NCBI GenBank assembly: GCA_902806575.1
Contig: CADCXD010000011.1
Location: forward strand, 372,001 to 436,000
DNA from: Jackrogersella multiformis
Lineage: Eukaryota > Ascomycota > Sordariomycetes > Xylariales > Hypoxylaceae
Length of the DNA stretch: 64,000 nt
Direction of reading: 5' to 3'
Shown here piece after piece: positions 50,274 to 63,179 of this stretch (position 1 is the first letter of the stretch; every line of letters starts with the position of its first letter). The notes under the pieces are model-generated. The model worked only from the letters and a program-made list of their open reading frames with translations. It ran no database searches and was not told the DNA's origin. A program made the position numbers and the translations under genes.

Positions 50274-51618
50274 ATGTCCGGTAAGACCGCATTGGTGACT
50301 GGGGCTACCGGCTTGCTTGGTAGACAGGTTGTAAGAGCTTTCGAAAGAGCCGATTGGAATGTGAAGGGAACAGGCTACTCCCGCGCCGACGGATTATCCA
50401 TCCTCAAGGTCGACTTGGTGAATGCAGATGAAGTCGCTGCTGCGTTGGATAGCGTCAAGTATGTTGTCATATATTAGCATATATTGTTTCATTTTTTTTT
50501 TATATTTATTAGCTAATCTGCTTTACACCAAGGCCGCAGACTATAGTCCATTGTCAGTTATATCCAACCTACCTACAGTCGACTGTGGAGTCAGGAGAAC
50601 TGACACTCGTCAGGCGCCGCGAACCGATTCCCCGATAAATGCGACAACGACCCCGAAGGGACCCGTGCCCTAAATGTAGAAGCTACTAGAAGACTTGCCT
50701 CGCTATGCGCAGCCCGTAATGCCCTCCTAATCTACATATCTACCGACTACGTCTTCCCAGGCAAGCCCGGCGACGCGCCCTATGAAGCGGATGCGAAACC
50801 ACAGCCTACGAACCTGTATGGGCAAACGAAGCTAGACGGAGAGCATGTTGTTCTAGAAGAGTATCGCAGTGCTGGCAAAGCCGGGCTAGGGGTTGTCCTA
50901 CGAGTCCCCGTGTTATATGGCGACGCCGAGATGCCGACAGAGAGCGCAGTAAATGTACTTATGGATTCTGTTTGGAAGGCACAAGAACCAGACACGAAGA
51001 TCAAGATGGATCACTGGGCTCTTCGTTATCCTACCAATGGTATGTGCAAACTATTCTACTACAATACACGTGGCTTTGCCTTCAGATCTTTTATGAGTTG
51101 GAAGCTAACCTGCTCGCAGTATGTCATGATATTTCCCTATTGTGTTCCAACTCCCCCCCTATATGAAACCGCTCTGTGGAAAGCAGAGATTTGAATCACT
51201 GTACGAGATGTTAACATATAGCAGACCGAGGATGTAGGACGGGTATGCCACGGTATGTTGTTTATCATGGTTTATACTAATTACCGCGATATTTATAGGT
51301 GTATGTTGCTAACAATCTCTAGACATCTCCGTCAAATATCTGAGCTCTGATGATCCATCGAAACTGTCTTACATCCTGCAATTCTCGTCGGAGGATAAGT
51401 ATACCAAGTATGAGATCTGCCAACTCTTTAGTGAAATAATGGGACTACCTATCGCAACCATTGAGCCAAATACCGAAGGGAATGATCCAAATGCGTCAGT
51501 CCAAAGACCGTACGACTGTCATCTCAGCACCAAGGCGCTTAAGGGCCTAGGCATTGACGTGTCTACTCAAGATTTCACCGGCTGGTGGAGATGGAATGTC
51601 AGAGCATTTAGAAAATAA
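50274..51618 (+). CDS. MAT2B/RmlD-type NAD(P)-binding reductase with micro-exons
   Basis: Exons 50274-50458, 50533-50552 (20 nt), 50614-51039, 51225-51252 (28 nt) and 51323-51618. The Rossmann start is GKTALVTGATGLLGRQVVRAF (split here as VTGATGLLG). The micro-exon supplies PQTIVHC, giving VKPQTIVHCAANRFPDKCD. Further motifs are YISTDYVFPG, NLYGQTKLDGE, LRVPVLYGD, then TEDVGRVCHDISVKYL. It matches the RmlD-like methionine adenosyltransferase beta subunit or dTDP-4-dehydrorhamnose reductase family; in fungi the former is more likely. Catalytic YxxxK is YGQTK. Four of five junctions close; the exon 3/4 junction (YPTN to TED) is off by one nucleotide with a canonical GT donor. Expected length is about 317. 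Confidence 0.85.
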
Positions 51619-53590
51619 GGGTCTAAGACATCGGCTCATGGTCGCATAAAGTCTGTAAGGGAGTCAAACATTTGACTCTTACTTACCGGGTTCTGGCCAA
51701 AGCCATAATTCTTTACCCTACTAGAATGTATGATCCAGCCAACGGGACTATGGTTTCGTTATGTGCTAGACTCTTGATACGAAAAGCTACTCGAAACTAA
51801 TTTGAAATGATCGGGAGATAATGACGGCCAGGCACAGATATAAGCATGGTTAATAAGAGAAGTCGACGAATGATATATATCACACATTTATGAGGCACCC
51901 ACTCCGGTGTTCCTTGATTCTACATTGGTCCAAAATATTGATTCATCGAATATGTTTCATCCCGATACATATATGATATATATATATTTACCTGGATTCT
52001 AAACAAACTTAGAAATTCCAACAGAACGAAACCTCGTGTTGCTTGACCGCCCTTACTTTAATAATAAATGATTCAATGCGCTTCCGCCTTAGGTCCATAG
52101 AGCTTACCGACGGGCAAGTTTACCTAGCGCCTAGGTATTTTCGCCTTGCATTTTCAGCTAGATACCTGCCTGCCTACCTGGGTCATTATGCACGACATAG
52201 GAGCCAGTTTGTTGGTTTATGTAATAGTGCAACCATTGGAGAATGATTTGTTGATCAGATAATCTACCTCTAGGTAGGTACTAGGTATTTAGGGAATCTT
52301 GATAACTTATAAGATTGTATATACTTTTTGTATAACCCATTTTCTTTTTATATGAAATTGTCACCGTCTGTAAGTCCAGAATTGTCTTAAGTGAGTCTCG
52401 TGCCTGCCACATGTCGAATCTGAAAGTAAAGTATAACATGCATTCCTAAGCGCTTTTATGCAGAGTTGCAGATATGTATATCGTGTATATACCTAGGGAC
52501 CTATTAGTGTAGTAATTTCGGTGGAACTAATCGTGTGCTCCTACCAAGTTATGATCTCTGTCCTCTCTGTCTCCTGGCGAGGATTGGTCCCAGCCAGCCA
52601 GCTAACCCCAAATTATCACTGACGCAATGCGGGATCCCCTGCATCACCTTAGGTGGGTCATATGTGCACAATGCCTTGAAATACCCCTGCATACAAATTT
52701 TAAAGGTGCTCGTGGTTGCTGCCAAGAATAAAAGTTACGGTAGGTACTAGCCCTGAAGGAAGCTAAGGTGGTAGTATACCTTAGGTACCTAGGTAGATAG
52801 TGCTAGTTGGGAGCTAACTCTTCCGCTTCTTCTTTTAGACTCTTAGACTCTCTCACACTCTTTTACTTACATAGTAGACGAAACATTCTTCGTGATGATT
52901 TAGAAACTCCACAATGCCCAGGTGCTCAGACCCGATATGGATACAGCCCGCCGAGCCCGGTAGATAATCCCCTTGTATCCCCTGTCATCTTATTAGAATT
53001 TTCCTGCCAATAAGCTGATCCTCTCGGCAATCTACCAAATTCGAACCAGTCCCTTTGACTGACTAAATCCTTTTTGGTGATAAGATCATCCTTCTGACAC
53101 CCGCGGGATGATCACGAGTGCGATATACTGGTACTATCATCATGAGGATGAGGAAATAGGAGAAGTTGTCCTGGCTTCTAAGATACGAACCTAAGATACA
53201 GCGTCGAATTATCTATACTGGCACTGGCTAGTACTCTATGCTAAGGACGTACGCCTATTTACCATTTACCATTTACCAAATACTACGCGCCGTCAATGGT
53301 CGCGTCGCCATCCCCATTTGCGACAACATTTAGATTCGCATTTGAGCATTGCGCTTTTTGGTTTGGCATAGTCCAGACACCACCTGTTCTTATTTACATT
53401 GCGTATCATACGGTATCTTGCCTACCTTGAGGATCGCCATAACCATCTACCTATCTATCCAGGAGGGTTACATATTACTATATGCAGTGAGCTAGGCGAC
53501 ACGGCGTAGTTCGTCTTCGTTGTGCGCCCATTGCTACTGTAACCTACTTTATATTTAAGCGGCTTGGTTCCACAGGTCACCCCTGGCGCG
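51619..53590. other. Intergenic region rich in CCTAGG motifs
   Basis: About 2 kb without a supported gene. CCTAGGTA-type motifs occur at 52131, 52270-52285, 52490 and 52781-52799 (with an exact TACCTAGGTA at 52786). Short frames at 52043, 52535 and 52807 lack similarity. Confidence 0.55.
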
Positions 53591-56506
53591 ATGTCTACAG
53601 GGTCCAAGACCGTCACTGTGCCTGTTACCCCTTCGCCGCCAAACTTCTTTCGTTCTCCTCTGGACATCACCGTCGAAGCTAAAGACAATTTGCGAACTGG
53701 GAGTCTAAGGAATAGAAGATTTGCTGTGGCCACGAACACGGTAGACAAGATGACTACTCAGAGCGGCCTTGAAGATAGTAGCAGCCAGCAGCAAGATGCC
53801 GTATCTGGAAACACTATTGCTCGTTCTAGGTCTCGCTACCGAAGACGGGTAGGTAGCGTTACTGTTAACGTCGATGCAACCCAAAAAAATACTTCCGATC
53901 CACCACCCTCATGGGAACCTCCGAAGGCCCCCCCTGTGCCAACTATACCACGTCGGTTAAGGACCGCTAGTATAACACAAAAGGAGACCGATGCCCCCTC
54001 CTCCTTGGTCAATTCTCCTCCGCGATACCAGTCGCGCCATCTCGACACCACGCGAAACCGAACGCCGCGTCGAAGCATGACCGACCATTCCCACCAGAGC
54101 CGACCCAGCACGGCAAAAAGCGTAAAAAGCGAAGAGAGCGCGTGGCGGAGGCTCGCTAGCCGAGATGGGCGGCGAAACAGGCTAAACAGTGACGAGGATG
54201 ACGAAGCAGCGAGGAGGGAAATTGCGCGTCTGGAGGCCGAGAACCACCGATTACTAGTTGAACAGAAGAAAAAGGACCTCGAAAAGTTTGAGTCGCAAGT
54301 GGTCAATACTCAAAGGAAATCGGCTCAGCCGCACAAACTAAAGAGTCCTGTAATTGAAAAGTTTGTACTTTTAACCAAAGGGAGGAGAAACAAGGATGGA
54401 TTGTCTCCCGGGCTCTCTCCCACGCCTTCAAATATCAGCATCGAACCCGCGAAGGCTTTCCCGACCGGAATAGAACCCGGCGGCAGAGGAATTGTGCCTC
54501 AGATGGATGCGCCACAGTCCGCCATTAATGCCGGAGACCGAGTAAGTATAGAAAGTGACGGTCGAGACCGCGACATGCACTAATTTGATATGTAGAATGT
54601 CGCAGTGCGGTACAGACAACATACTATCAGTGTGGAAGTCACGCCAGAGACGACACCAGACGATGTAATAATTCAGACCTCTAAAGCGATGAGCTCTGAC
54701 GAAATTAGCCCGACAAACTGTGTCGTGGTAGAGACCTACAGCATGTTAGGTCTTGAGCGCCGTCTACGGCGTTACGAGTCCATCAGGGACGTCTTGAATT
54801 CTTGGGATCAAGATACTCAAAATCAATTGGTAGTCAGAGTGTCCGGATCCGAGGAAGACGACCGGGAGCTTAGTATCAACTCGGTCCCGAGCCGTAATGA
54901 GCCGCCTCAAGGCTTCCAGTTATATATGTACCATTCAAATCGCCCAGGGAAATGGAACAAGAGATGGATCACACTTCTTGGAAATGGGCAGGTTCTTTGC
55001 GCAAAGAAACCAAATGCCAACTCGACAGACAAAGATACTACGAACCTATGTCATCTATCTGATTATGACATCTATATGCCCGTGGAGTCGCAGATGCGAA
55101 GGCATATCAAACCCCCGAAGCGATATTGCTTCGCAGTCAAGAGTCAGCAGAAGACCACAGTCTTTATGAACACGGAGAACTACGTCCAATATTTCAGCAT
55201 GGATGATCCGAAAATCGCGGACCAGTTTAGAGAAAAGGTTCAAGGCTGGCGCAGCTGGTGCCTTGTGGATCGCAGACCGGTGGCCCCGAAAGCGCCGAGG
55301 AAGTTCTCGATCAAAAAGACAGACGACAAGCCTCCTCAAATCACCTTGCCTACGCTCGGCCACACGCCGAAGAAGTCGGAAAGCGTCGCTTCGGTGAACG
55401 GACATCGTCTCCGAGTATCGGTCGACGAGTCCCCGTATTCCATTGGTCAGTTCGAACCGCTTCTCGACATGAAGCGCTTCGATAAGCGGCTGTCCCAGTT
55501 TGGTCAGGATTTCTTACCCCCGGTACCCCCGGTACCAGACGTGTCAACTATGCCGAAAGAGATCCCAGCACATCATCTCAACTCCGCTACGAAGGGAGAA
55601 AAGGAAGGTAAGCGCGATCGAAAGCTGATAGACAGCATCCATTCAACCGCCAATGATGGTTTTACCGGAATTGGCCTGCTTGGCGAAGGCTACGAAGAAC
55701 GTAAGCAGGGCAATGCGGAAACAGATAGACCAGACCGAGGTCGGCAAAGGTCTAGAGATGAAGGATTCACCGAGGCGCCTTCACTTCTCAACAGGAAATC
55801 CGAGCCAGATATACAAGGACAAAACCCCGAATCGCCTTCTTGGTTCCCATCAGCTCTTGAGCATTCCGCTAAGAAGCGCAGCGTCGGTCCTTCTTCCGCC
55901 CGACCAAGCACCTCCGCTGGTGTCATGCACACGCACTCTCATGCGCGCAGACCGTCGCTTTCTTCGACATCCAAACCTCCCCCTCTTCCTTTAAATAGTA
56001 AAGCTCTATTGAACGACCATCCAAACCCGCTCGCCTCACAACCAGCCGGGATATCCCATTCGAACCGCCGTGAGCGACCGAAACCGCTCGTTAATATAGA
56101 TTCAACTTTCCTGGAGCCGCCGCAATGGTCGAAGGGGAAGCAAGGCCACGGCGTTAAAGCGCCTGAGGGCATGATGCACCTAGTCGATCTCATCACCGTG
56201 CCCAAACCCATCGGTGCTGGGGAACTGGAAGTCCCACCCCGAAACGTCCTGCGCCGTCCTCCGAATACAGCCCCCCTCCCGAGCCTTTCTCGAACGCGGA
56301 GCAAAACCCAGGGGGCCCCGCCTCCGAGATCGCCAATCGACGTGCCGCCCCTCCCATTATTGCCCGGGAATATAGAAAGCCGGGAGCCGCTGAGGTCGAA
56401 CCCGCCGCCACGGAGCAGAGAGCGGGACCAAGCAAGGGAGAAAGACCGCGAGCACAGCGCATATAACTCGATACCCGGAAGGACGGGCACGCTAAAGGTG
56501 GTGTAA
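53591..56506 (+). CDS. RA-PH domain adaptor protein (MRL/Grb7-like arrangement)
   Basis: Exons 53591-54541 and 54596-56506 close to 953 residues. The N-terminal third is disordered, with Ser/Arg and polyproline patches (PPKAPPVPTIPRR, PPPSWEPP) and a coiled coil (REIARLEAENHRLLVEQKKK). A Ras-association-like domain starts at about 318 (RYRQHTISVEVTPETTPDD to about 395). A PH domain spans about 423-540 (GFQLYMYHSNRPGKWNKRWI to WRSWCLV). The long C-terminus is Pro-rich with many PPLP/PPPRS motifs and could bind SH3 or profilin. RA-PH tandems link Ras-type GTPases to membrane and actin in animals (RIAM/lamellipodin). A polarity role in fungi is inference. Confidence 0.92.
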
Positions 56507-58460
56507 TGCATTTACCGATCTTTTAATAATTAATACTACCAAGGAGCACTTGACGCATTTTCTTTGTTTTTTGAATAGATGAGAGGATTTATTGTATACA
56601 TATTTAATACCTATACCGAGAACCATCTAGCACCAGCGGCGGAGTTCTGGGAAGGGCGGACGCATATACAGCCGACAAAACCGAGCGAGCGAGCGAGCGA
56701 ACATGTAGTTGATATCACGGGAAAGCGAGGCCGAGGAACACGAGAGGAAAATGGGTTTAAATGATTGATTTCAGGCAAGGGGGGGAGCGGGGGGTTGGCA
56801 TCGGTGTATGTGCATGGTGGGATATTATGGCATGTTCTGCATTGTCGTGTGTTTTTGTAGACTTTTTGTATGGTACCTACCTAGGTATTAGTCAGCAAGG
56901 TCGACGGCTTGGCTGGGTTGGACTAAGTGTTAGGTAGAGATGGCCTACGCGCCTAGATACTTGCTTATATCTTAAATTATATGTAATAATGATAATAATA
57001 TTATAAACTGATGGGTTTGAGGCGGTGGTGTGAATGAGATGGTATTCTGTACCTAGGTAGCTTGGTCTTTTCTTTCAGGGGCATGATATGATAGGTGGAT
57101 ATAGGGGTGTCACAAGCTGGCCCCTTATTCCACTGCCGGCCATGGAGGCTACCTAGACTACCTACCTAGATATGTCGCTTACTAACAGAAAAAGATTTGA
57201 TAGAGATTAATATGCTTGTTGTAAGCATGATTCAAATGCGGACTGTGCCAAGCCAAGTCCTACGCTGTGTCTCATTAACCCCCGAGGCAATCTAGTAAAG
57301 GAACCAACATCGTAGATCTACTAACATAGTGTGGGATTCAGCCCTATCTTATAGAATCTCTGGGTCTGCCATTGCCAAGCGTTGTGACAGCCATTCTAAC
57401 AACCCAATCTATTACATCGCCGAACCCCTACGCCTCTTAAAAGTCCTAGAGGACCAACGATGTTGGTGACAGTGGATCGCAATCAACGCCAGTGACCACG
57501 AAGATAAGGTGGTCAATAAATATATTCCCTTCAAAACCGAGCTGAATAGATTTCCATCCAACCCCAACAATTGAACACCGGTGGCGTTGCAGCGAGGAGC
57601 CAATGAAGTCGAGGCATCGTGTGTCACGATACCTCTTCCCAATCTGATTCGCAACAGGGGTCAGCCAAGGATCCGATTGGAGGGTGTCAAGACGTGGTGT
57701 TCGGGTGCGGCTTAGTTCTTATACATGTCACTAGACCCTCCTATTGGCTATGCGATATGTTCCTTGCTGACCTGGGTAGGTATATTTGTTGTGCCTGGCC
57801 GATAGGGATTCTTCATCGCCGGGAGGAAAATCATGTGCTACCCGCTGTCGAAACCTCGAATCCTTCCACTCACATCCGCACGACATTCCGACGGTGTCAC
57901 AAGCACAGAAACTCGCACACCCACCGGGTGTATATTTCCTAAAGGATACCTACGCCGTCTCGGGAAGTGCTTTGAGAATGATGATACTTGATTGAGGAGA
58001 ATGGCAGACATGCGGAAATGGCGGCTGTAAGCGGGCATGCATCTAAGCCTCGTTAGTGACGATGGTATTTGTGCAATTTCTGACACCTATATTGGTTAAG
58101 GTGTTCGGATTATTGTCTTCGACGACCGCTTCTGGTAAATGCGCCGGAGTGTAGGATAGCTCTGTTGTGTTAGTTAGATATCCCTACCTGCCCAAGTACT
58201 CCTACCTACCATCAGCGTTGAATTAGTCTGTTGGGCTCACTGATGGAAGATGGAGACTCACGACTGGTTAATGGATAACATGTCGGACTTTGGGGATAAT
58301 ATGAATAGAAAGTCCTTTGTCCGGCTCGTGATACACATGAAGACCTGGCTGGTCACACTGGTATATATATCGGACTTATGTTCTTTAAAAAATGACAGAA
58401 AAGCTGAAATATTTATGTAAGCCATCCCCTGATACCCCCTGAATCCAACTTTGATCTCCC
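56507..58460. other. Intergenic region
   Basis: Nearly 2 kb without a supported gene. GCGAGCGAGCGAGCGA microsatellite near 56684-56699. Exact TACCTAGGTA at 56878 and 57050, and ACTACCTACCTAGA near 57159. The frame at 57619-57942 has no similarity. Confidence 0.55.
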
Positions 58461-60614
58461 ATGAAGTTTCTCGTAACGACGTTGCAGGTAGCAATGAGTC
58501 CTCTCGCTGTCGGCTTAGCCGCAGCGGTCATGGTAACTCCCCATAACTTCTGTATGGAAATAGATATAATATTAGCACACTAACGAAGAAATCCACCGCA
58601 CCAGGGAACCGTCTACTGGCTTGGTTGGTGTGTTTACTGCTTCTGGTTCCATCCATTAGCCAAGCATCCCGGCCCAAAGATCGCGGCTGTCTCTGATGTA
58701 AGCATGCTTTCTTCGCAAGCTACTCAAAGAACATACTGAACAGACCGTCTCTAGATATGGTTCATCTGGTCATGGACTACAGGAAGATACCACCTCATCC
58801 TAGAAGATGCCCATAGGAGATACGGTACGTCCCCACCCGAGTTCCCGTAATAGCATCAGCATGATCACCAGATCCCAGCCTAACAACCCCATCCACAACA
58901 TACAGGAGACGTAGTCCGCATCTCGCCGAACGAGCTCTCCTTCAGCACGGTGGAAGCGCACCGGGACATCTACTCGACGCCCTCGAAGGCCAAGAAGCCG
59001 TTCCTCAAGTGCGGCATGTTCTACAACAACGGCGACGTGTCCAACGTCATCTACGAGCTCGACCCCGCCGAGCACGCGCGGATGCGCAAGACGCTGGCCC
59101 CGGGGTTCACCGGCGCGGCTATGAAGACACACGAGCACGTCATCCACACGTACGTGGACATGTTCGTCCGCAAGGTCGGCGAGCTGTGCGCGGCGCGGCG
59201 CGGCGCCGGCGTCGACGTTACGGAGGCCGTTCCGTGGCTGACGTTCGATATCATGGGTATGTACGCGCGCACAAACTAAAACACACCAACCCACACCAAG
59301 TCGGAGCCGGCTTGACCCATGGCAGGAAACAAATCTGCGAATAATTTGCTGATGATTTACATGTATGTACGTACGAACAGGCGAACTCACATTCAGCGAG
59401 TCCTTCAATGCGGTCGCGTCGGGGACGACGCACTTCTGGATCGCGATCCTGGCGGACAGTGCGCACGCCGCCATCCTGCCGAGCTTCGTGCGGCGCGCGC
59501 CCTTCCTGGCGCCGCTGCTCCCCTTCAGTATGTCGCATCGAGAGATTCTCCCCCCCCTCCCCATTTCTTAGCCTGTCTTGGGAGTTCAGCATTCCTAATT
59601 CCTAATTGAACTGACGAGGGAGTTGTTGCTCCCGAGATACTTATGCCTAAAACCCCTGAACCCTTTGCACGAAGAAATACCGAAATACCTAATTACCTAC
59701 TAACTCTCGACGTCGCAGTGCTCTCGCTATCCGCGCTGCGCAACCTAAAGACGCACTACGCGTACACGCTCGCGACGGTGCGACGCCGCGCCAGCCGGCC
59801 CCCAGCCGCCGCAGCCCGGCGCGACATCTTCGCGCCGGCGCTGGAGCAGCACGGCGCCGACGAGGCGCAGCTCGTGTCGCTGGCGCAGGCGATGGTGATC
59901 GCGGGCGCGGACACCGTGGCCACGGTCGTCAGCGCCTCGCTGTACTATCTCTGCGCGTCGCCCGCGCGCCTCGCGGCGCTGCGGCGGGAGGTGCGGGGCC
60001 TGGCGTACGAGCGGATTACTGGCGCGCAGGTGCTGCGGTTAAGGTACTTGGGGGCTGTGGTGGAGGAGGCGAGTGAGTGTTTGGTGCTTCCTACCTTGTG
60101 CATTCGTTTTTGTTTCTGTTTTGTTTTGCTGTAGGCTTATTAGATATTGATGATGATGATGATGCTGACGATGCTGACGATAGTGCGATGTTTCCCACCC
60201 GTCGCCTTTGGCCTGCCGCGCGTCTCGCCCGGCGAGACGGTCGACGGGCACTACGTCCCGAAGGGCGTGCGGGTGTCGGTGTCGCACTGGGTGATGAACC
60301 ACAACCCGGGGGTGTGGGACGCGCCGTACGAGTTCCGGCCGGAGCGGTGGCTACGCGACGACGCCGCCCCGGGTCCGGCTTCGGAGCACGGCGGCGAGAC
60401 GTTCCCGTTCAGCTCCGGCCCGCGGAGCTGCCTGGGCATCGCGCAGGCGAACCTGGAGATGCGGATCACGCTGGCGAAGCTGGTGCACGCTTTCGATGTA
60501 CGGATGGCGCGGGACCCGGGGGATTGGGTCGGGGCTGCGCGGATGAACATGATGTGGAAGAAAGGGCCGCTCATGGTGGACTTCCAGCCTCGCGGCGAGG
60601 GAGATCTGATGTGA
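58461..60614 (+). CDS. Cytochrome P450 monooxygenase
   Basis: Seven exons, 58461-58532, 58605-58697, 58755-58824, 58906-59256, 59381-59527, 59719-60072 and 60184-60614, close to 505 residues. An N-terminal membrane anchor runs into FHPLAKHPGPKIAAVSD, the typical fungal hinge. The I-helix is AGADT (306-310), the K-helix ExxR is EAMR (joined across the last intron), and FRPERWL precedes the heme loop FSSGPRSCLG with the heme ligand C445. Class II, ER-bound, using NADPH-P450 reductase. The subfamily and substrate are not readable from sequence; HPLAKHPGPK and the overall form resemble multifunctional secondary-metabolism P450s. It ends about 260 bp from the FPP synthase stop, facing it. Confidence 0.94.
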
Positions 60615-60876
60615 TGTGGATTAGACATAGCAGTGGGGTGAATGCTGCATCGGTGATTTTTAAAGACTTTTCCTCGGCACGGAATATGGCTCATCTGGTG
60701 TATCTTGTATCTTGACTGTGAGACTGTAGAGGGTATTATTCCTATCTTGGCCTACCTAGTCAAGATCTAAACACATCGAATGAACGACCCCTGCTAATCT
60801 ACATACCCCATTTTGCCGCTCGCTTCGAAGATGAAGCAAGTTTTCCGTCCAAGCCGTTTCCTACATTCCCGGTCCC

Positions 60877-62076
60877 TTACTTGCTTCTCTTGTAGATCTT
60901 CTGCAGGAACGCCTCGAAGATGCTCTTCTTCAAGCCTTCGCCCTCGTCCACCTCGGAGATCAGTTTCCGGATCTCGCCGACGCTCTTCTCCTCGTAGTCC
61001 TGGTAGACTTGCTCGAGCTTCATCTCGTTGTAGAGCGTCTTGATCTTAGCCTCGTGGGTCTTGTCCTTCTTGCCGTAGTGGTCCTCGAGCGTCTTGCGCT
61101 GCTCGGGCGTCGCCAGCTTCAGCGCTTGGTTGACCAGCCACGAGCACTTGTTGTCCTGGATATCGGTGCCGATCTTGCCGATGTGCTCCGGGAGGCCGAA
61201 GTTGTCTAGGTAGTCATCTTGGACCTGGAAGTACTCGCCCATGGGGATGAGGATGTCGTGCGCCTGCTTCAGGTTTTTAGGCGTAGCTATGTTGAGCATG
61301 TGAAGGGCTAGGGCAACCGGTAGGTAGAAGCTGTAGTACGCGGTCTTGTAGATGACGATGAAGGTATACTTCTCCAAGCTGAAGTTGTCAAGGTTGACCA
61401 CATCCTCCGGGGCTGTTAGGAGATCGCACAGCTGGCCAAGCTCGGTCTGGAGCGAGGTTTCATGAAAAAGCTCGATCATGTCGACGTAGGCGGGGTGAGT
61501 CCTGAAGTGCTTCTTGAGTAGAGTATAAATGGCGGACTCGAGCATGAAGGCATCGTTGATAGCAACCATGCCGACACCCTCATGTAGGTACCAGCATGGC
61601 TTGCCACGCCGCGTGATGCTGCCGTCCATAATATCGTCGGAGACGAGGAAGAAAGCTTGGAGAAGCTCAATCATCCAGCCCAGAGTAGCGGCTTGGAAGT
61701 ACTCCTGCTCAGACAATTCCTTGTTGAGAAGGAGAGATACGGAGTCAGGAACTGACATTCCACGGTTACATTTTCCGCCAAGCGTGTTGACTTGGAGCAT
61801 CTACATTTCAGTCAGCGTAATGTAGGATGAGAAGTTGCAATTTACTCAGAATGAGAGTTATCGGCAAGTTTACGATATTATAAAGCGAGACATGGGAAAG
61901 GGGTATATTAGATAGGACTCTTCTGGATTACAGAGTCAAATTACAGGGAGTCTAACCTTCTTATACCATTCCTGCTGCTCTTGGGGAAGGTTGTACTGCT
62001 TCACCCAATCAAGCAGGTCTTCCTCGAGCTTGGGGAAGACGGACTCGAACTCTTTGAGGGTGGTTTTCTTGGCCAT
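60877..62076 (-). CDS. ERG20: Farnesyl diphosphate synthase
   Basis: Exons 62076-61957 and 61800-60877 give 347 residues, the usual length. The first aspartate-rich motif is DDIMD (95-99). It is preceded by FF (90-91), the aromatic pair that limits chain length to C15 and separates FPP from GGPP synthases. The second is DDYLD (235-239). GGKCNRG, the substrate-binding segment, and a terminal basic YKRSK are also present. It condenses dimethylallyl and isopentenyl diphosphate to farnesyl diphosphate in the cytosol, feeding sterols, prenylation and terpenoids. Its 5' flank holds GT-rich tandem repeats. As a single-copy-type housekeeping gene, it is not evidence of a terpenoid cluster by itself. 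Confidence 0.95.
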
Positions 62077-62127
62077 TTTGATTTACGAGATGAATGTAGT
62101 TGTGGTGATTAGTTTGAGACCATGAAA

Positions 62128-62158
62128 ATTGAGTGATTGAGTGATTGAGTGATTGAGG
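62128..62158. repeat. GAGTGATT tandem repeat
   Basis: Four near-identical ATTGAGTG units directly upstream of the FPP synthase start codon, in its 5' leader or promoter. Confidence 0.75.
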
Positions 62159-62237
62159 ATTTGAGGTAAGGAGATAGGGTGAGAGGGTGAGAGATAAAAA
62201 CGAGAGTAGAATCGGTGGTGATATGTGATGTATGGTA

Positions 62238-62294
62238 TATGGTGTGTGGTGTGTGGTGTGTGGTGTGTGATGTGTGATGTGTGATGTATGGTTG
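62238..62294. repeat. GT-rich minisatellite upstream of FPP synthase
   Basis: Tandem GGTGTGT units grading into GATGTGT units on the plus strand, about 165-220 bp before the FPP synthase ATG. Likely length-variable; could influence expression. Confidence 0.8.
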
Positions 62295-62786
62295 TGGTTT
62301 TGGTGTGTGCTGTACGCCCAGTGTTTATTTACTCGGCATCGAATATTGTACAAAGTTGTGCTCCACTTATACACTTATACCCATGTCGTTTCGGGAATGA
62401 GGGGCATTACTTTAGACTACCTTATACTTACATAATACTCCCCAACATAGGAATTGGTAAAACAAGTATACTGATACGTACATACATGTTTGTCACCTCT
62501 TATACTTGATTGGTGCCTTATATTCTTCTTGACGCCGTGACACATTATGATATTGTATTCTGTAATTATAAATATTATTCTTGTATTGCCAAAACATTGA
62601 GAAGCTCTACTTCCAGTACTTTTAATGACACTAAAATCCTTCGATAGTGTACCTAGGCAACTTACAGTTAGTGATATTACTTCATCGGTAATCGTTATAA
62701 ACAGCATACTAATGATGATAGGTACCGTTCTGGCGGTGAGATATCCATGAGACCCCACGTGGAAATACGTGGATCCAGTGCGACTC

Positions 62787-62820
62787 ATCGTTATCGTTAT
62801 CGTTATCTTTATCGTTATCA
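62787..62820. repeat. (ATCGTT)n microsatellite
   Basis: Five ATCGTT-type hexamer units, one altered to ATCTTT, in the gap before CDC23. Confidence 0.8.
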
Positions 62821-63179
62821 ATCAGCTGTATCTCAGAGGAATGCAGATCAATATTGATTTTGGAGGGGCACTTCTTCCAAACATCTACATCATACCTCTA
62901 TACATGCAGTTCACCAACCTTTGAGTGCCTAGGTACGCGACAAAGACACGCGGAGGGAAGATCCTTTTTAAGATGTAATACATTTGGTTCGTCTAATACT
63001 CGAAACAAACAGTCAACCCATACGTACAACTATACGTACCTAGGCGGATTCCACGACGCGATCCCAAAGTTGTCGCGTCGAATCACGCATCTCAAATCTC
63101 GAGACTCAAGAACTCTGCGAGCAATTGGTCGCGCAATTAACCTTTCCTAATCACGTCGATCATCGTATACCCTTTCACC

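Larger units (their letters stand above)
62077..63179. other. Divergent interval between FPP synthase and CDC23
   Basis: No gene supported. Contains three simple-repeat tracts listed separately and CCTAGG motifs near 62651, 62929 and 63037. Confidence 0.55.
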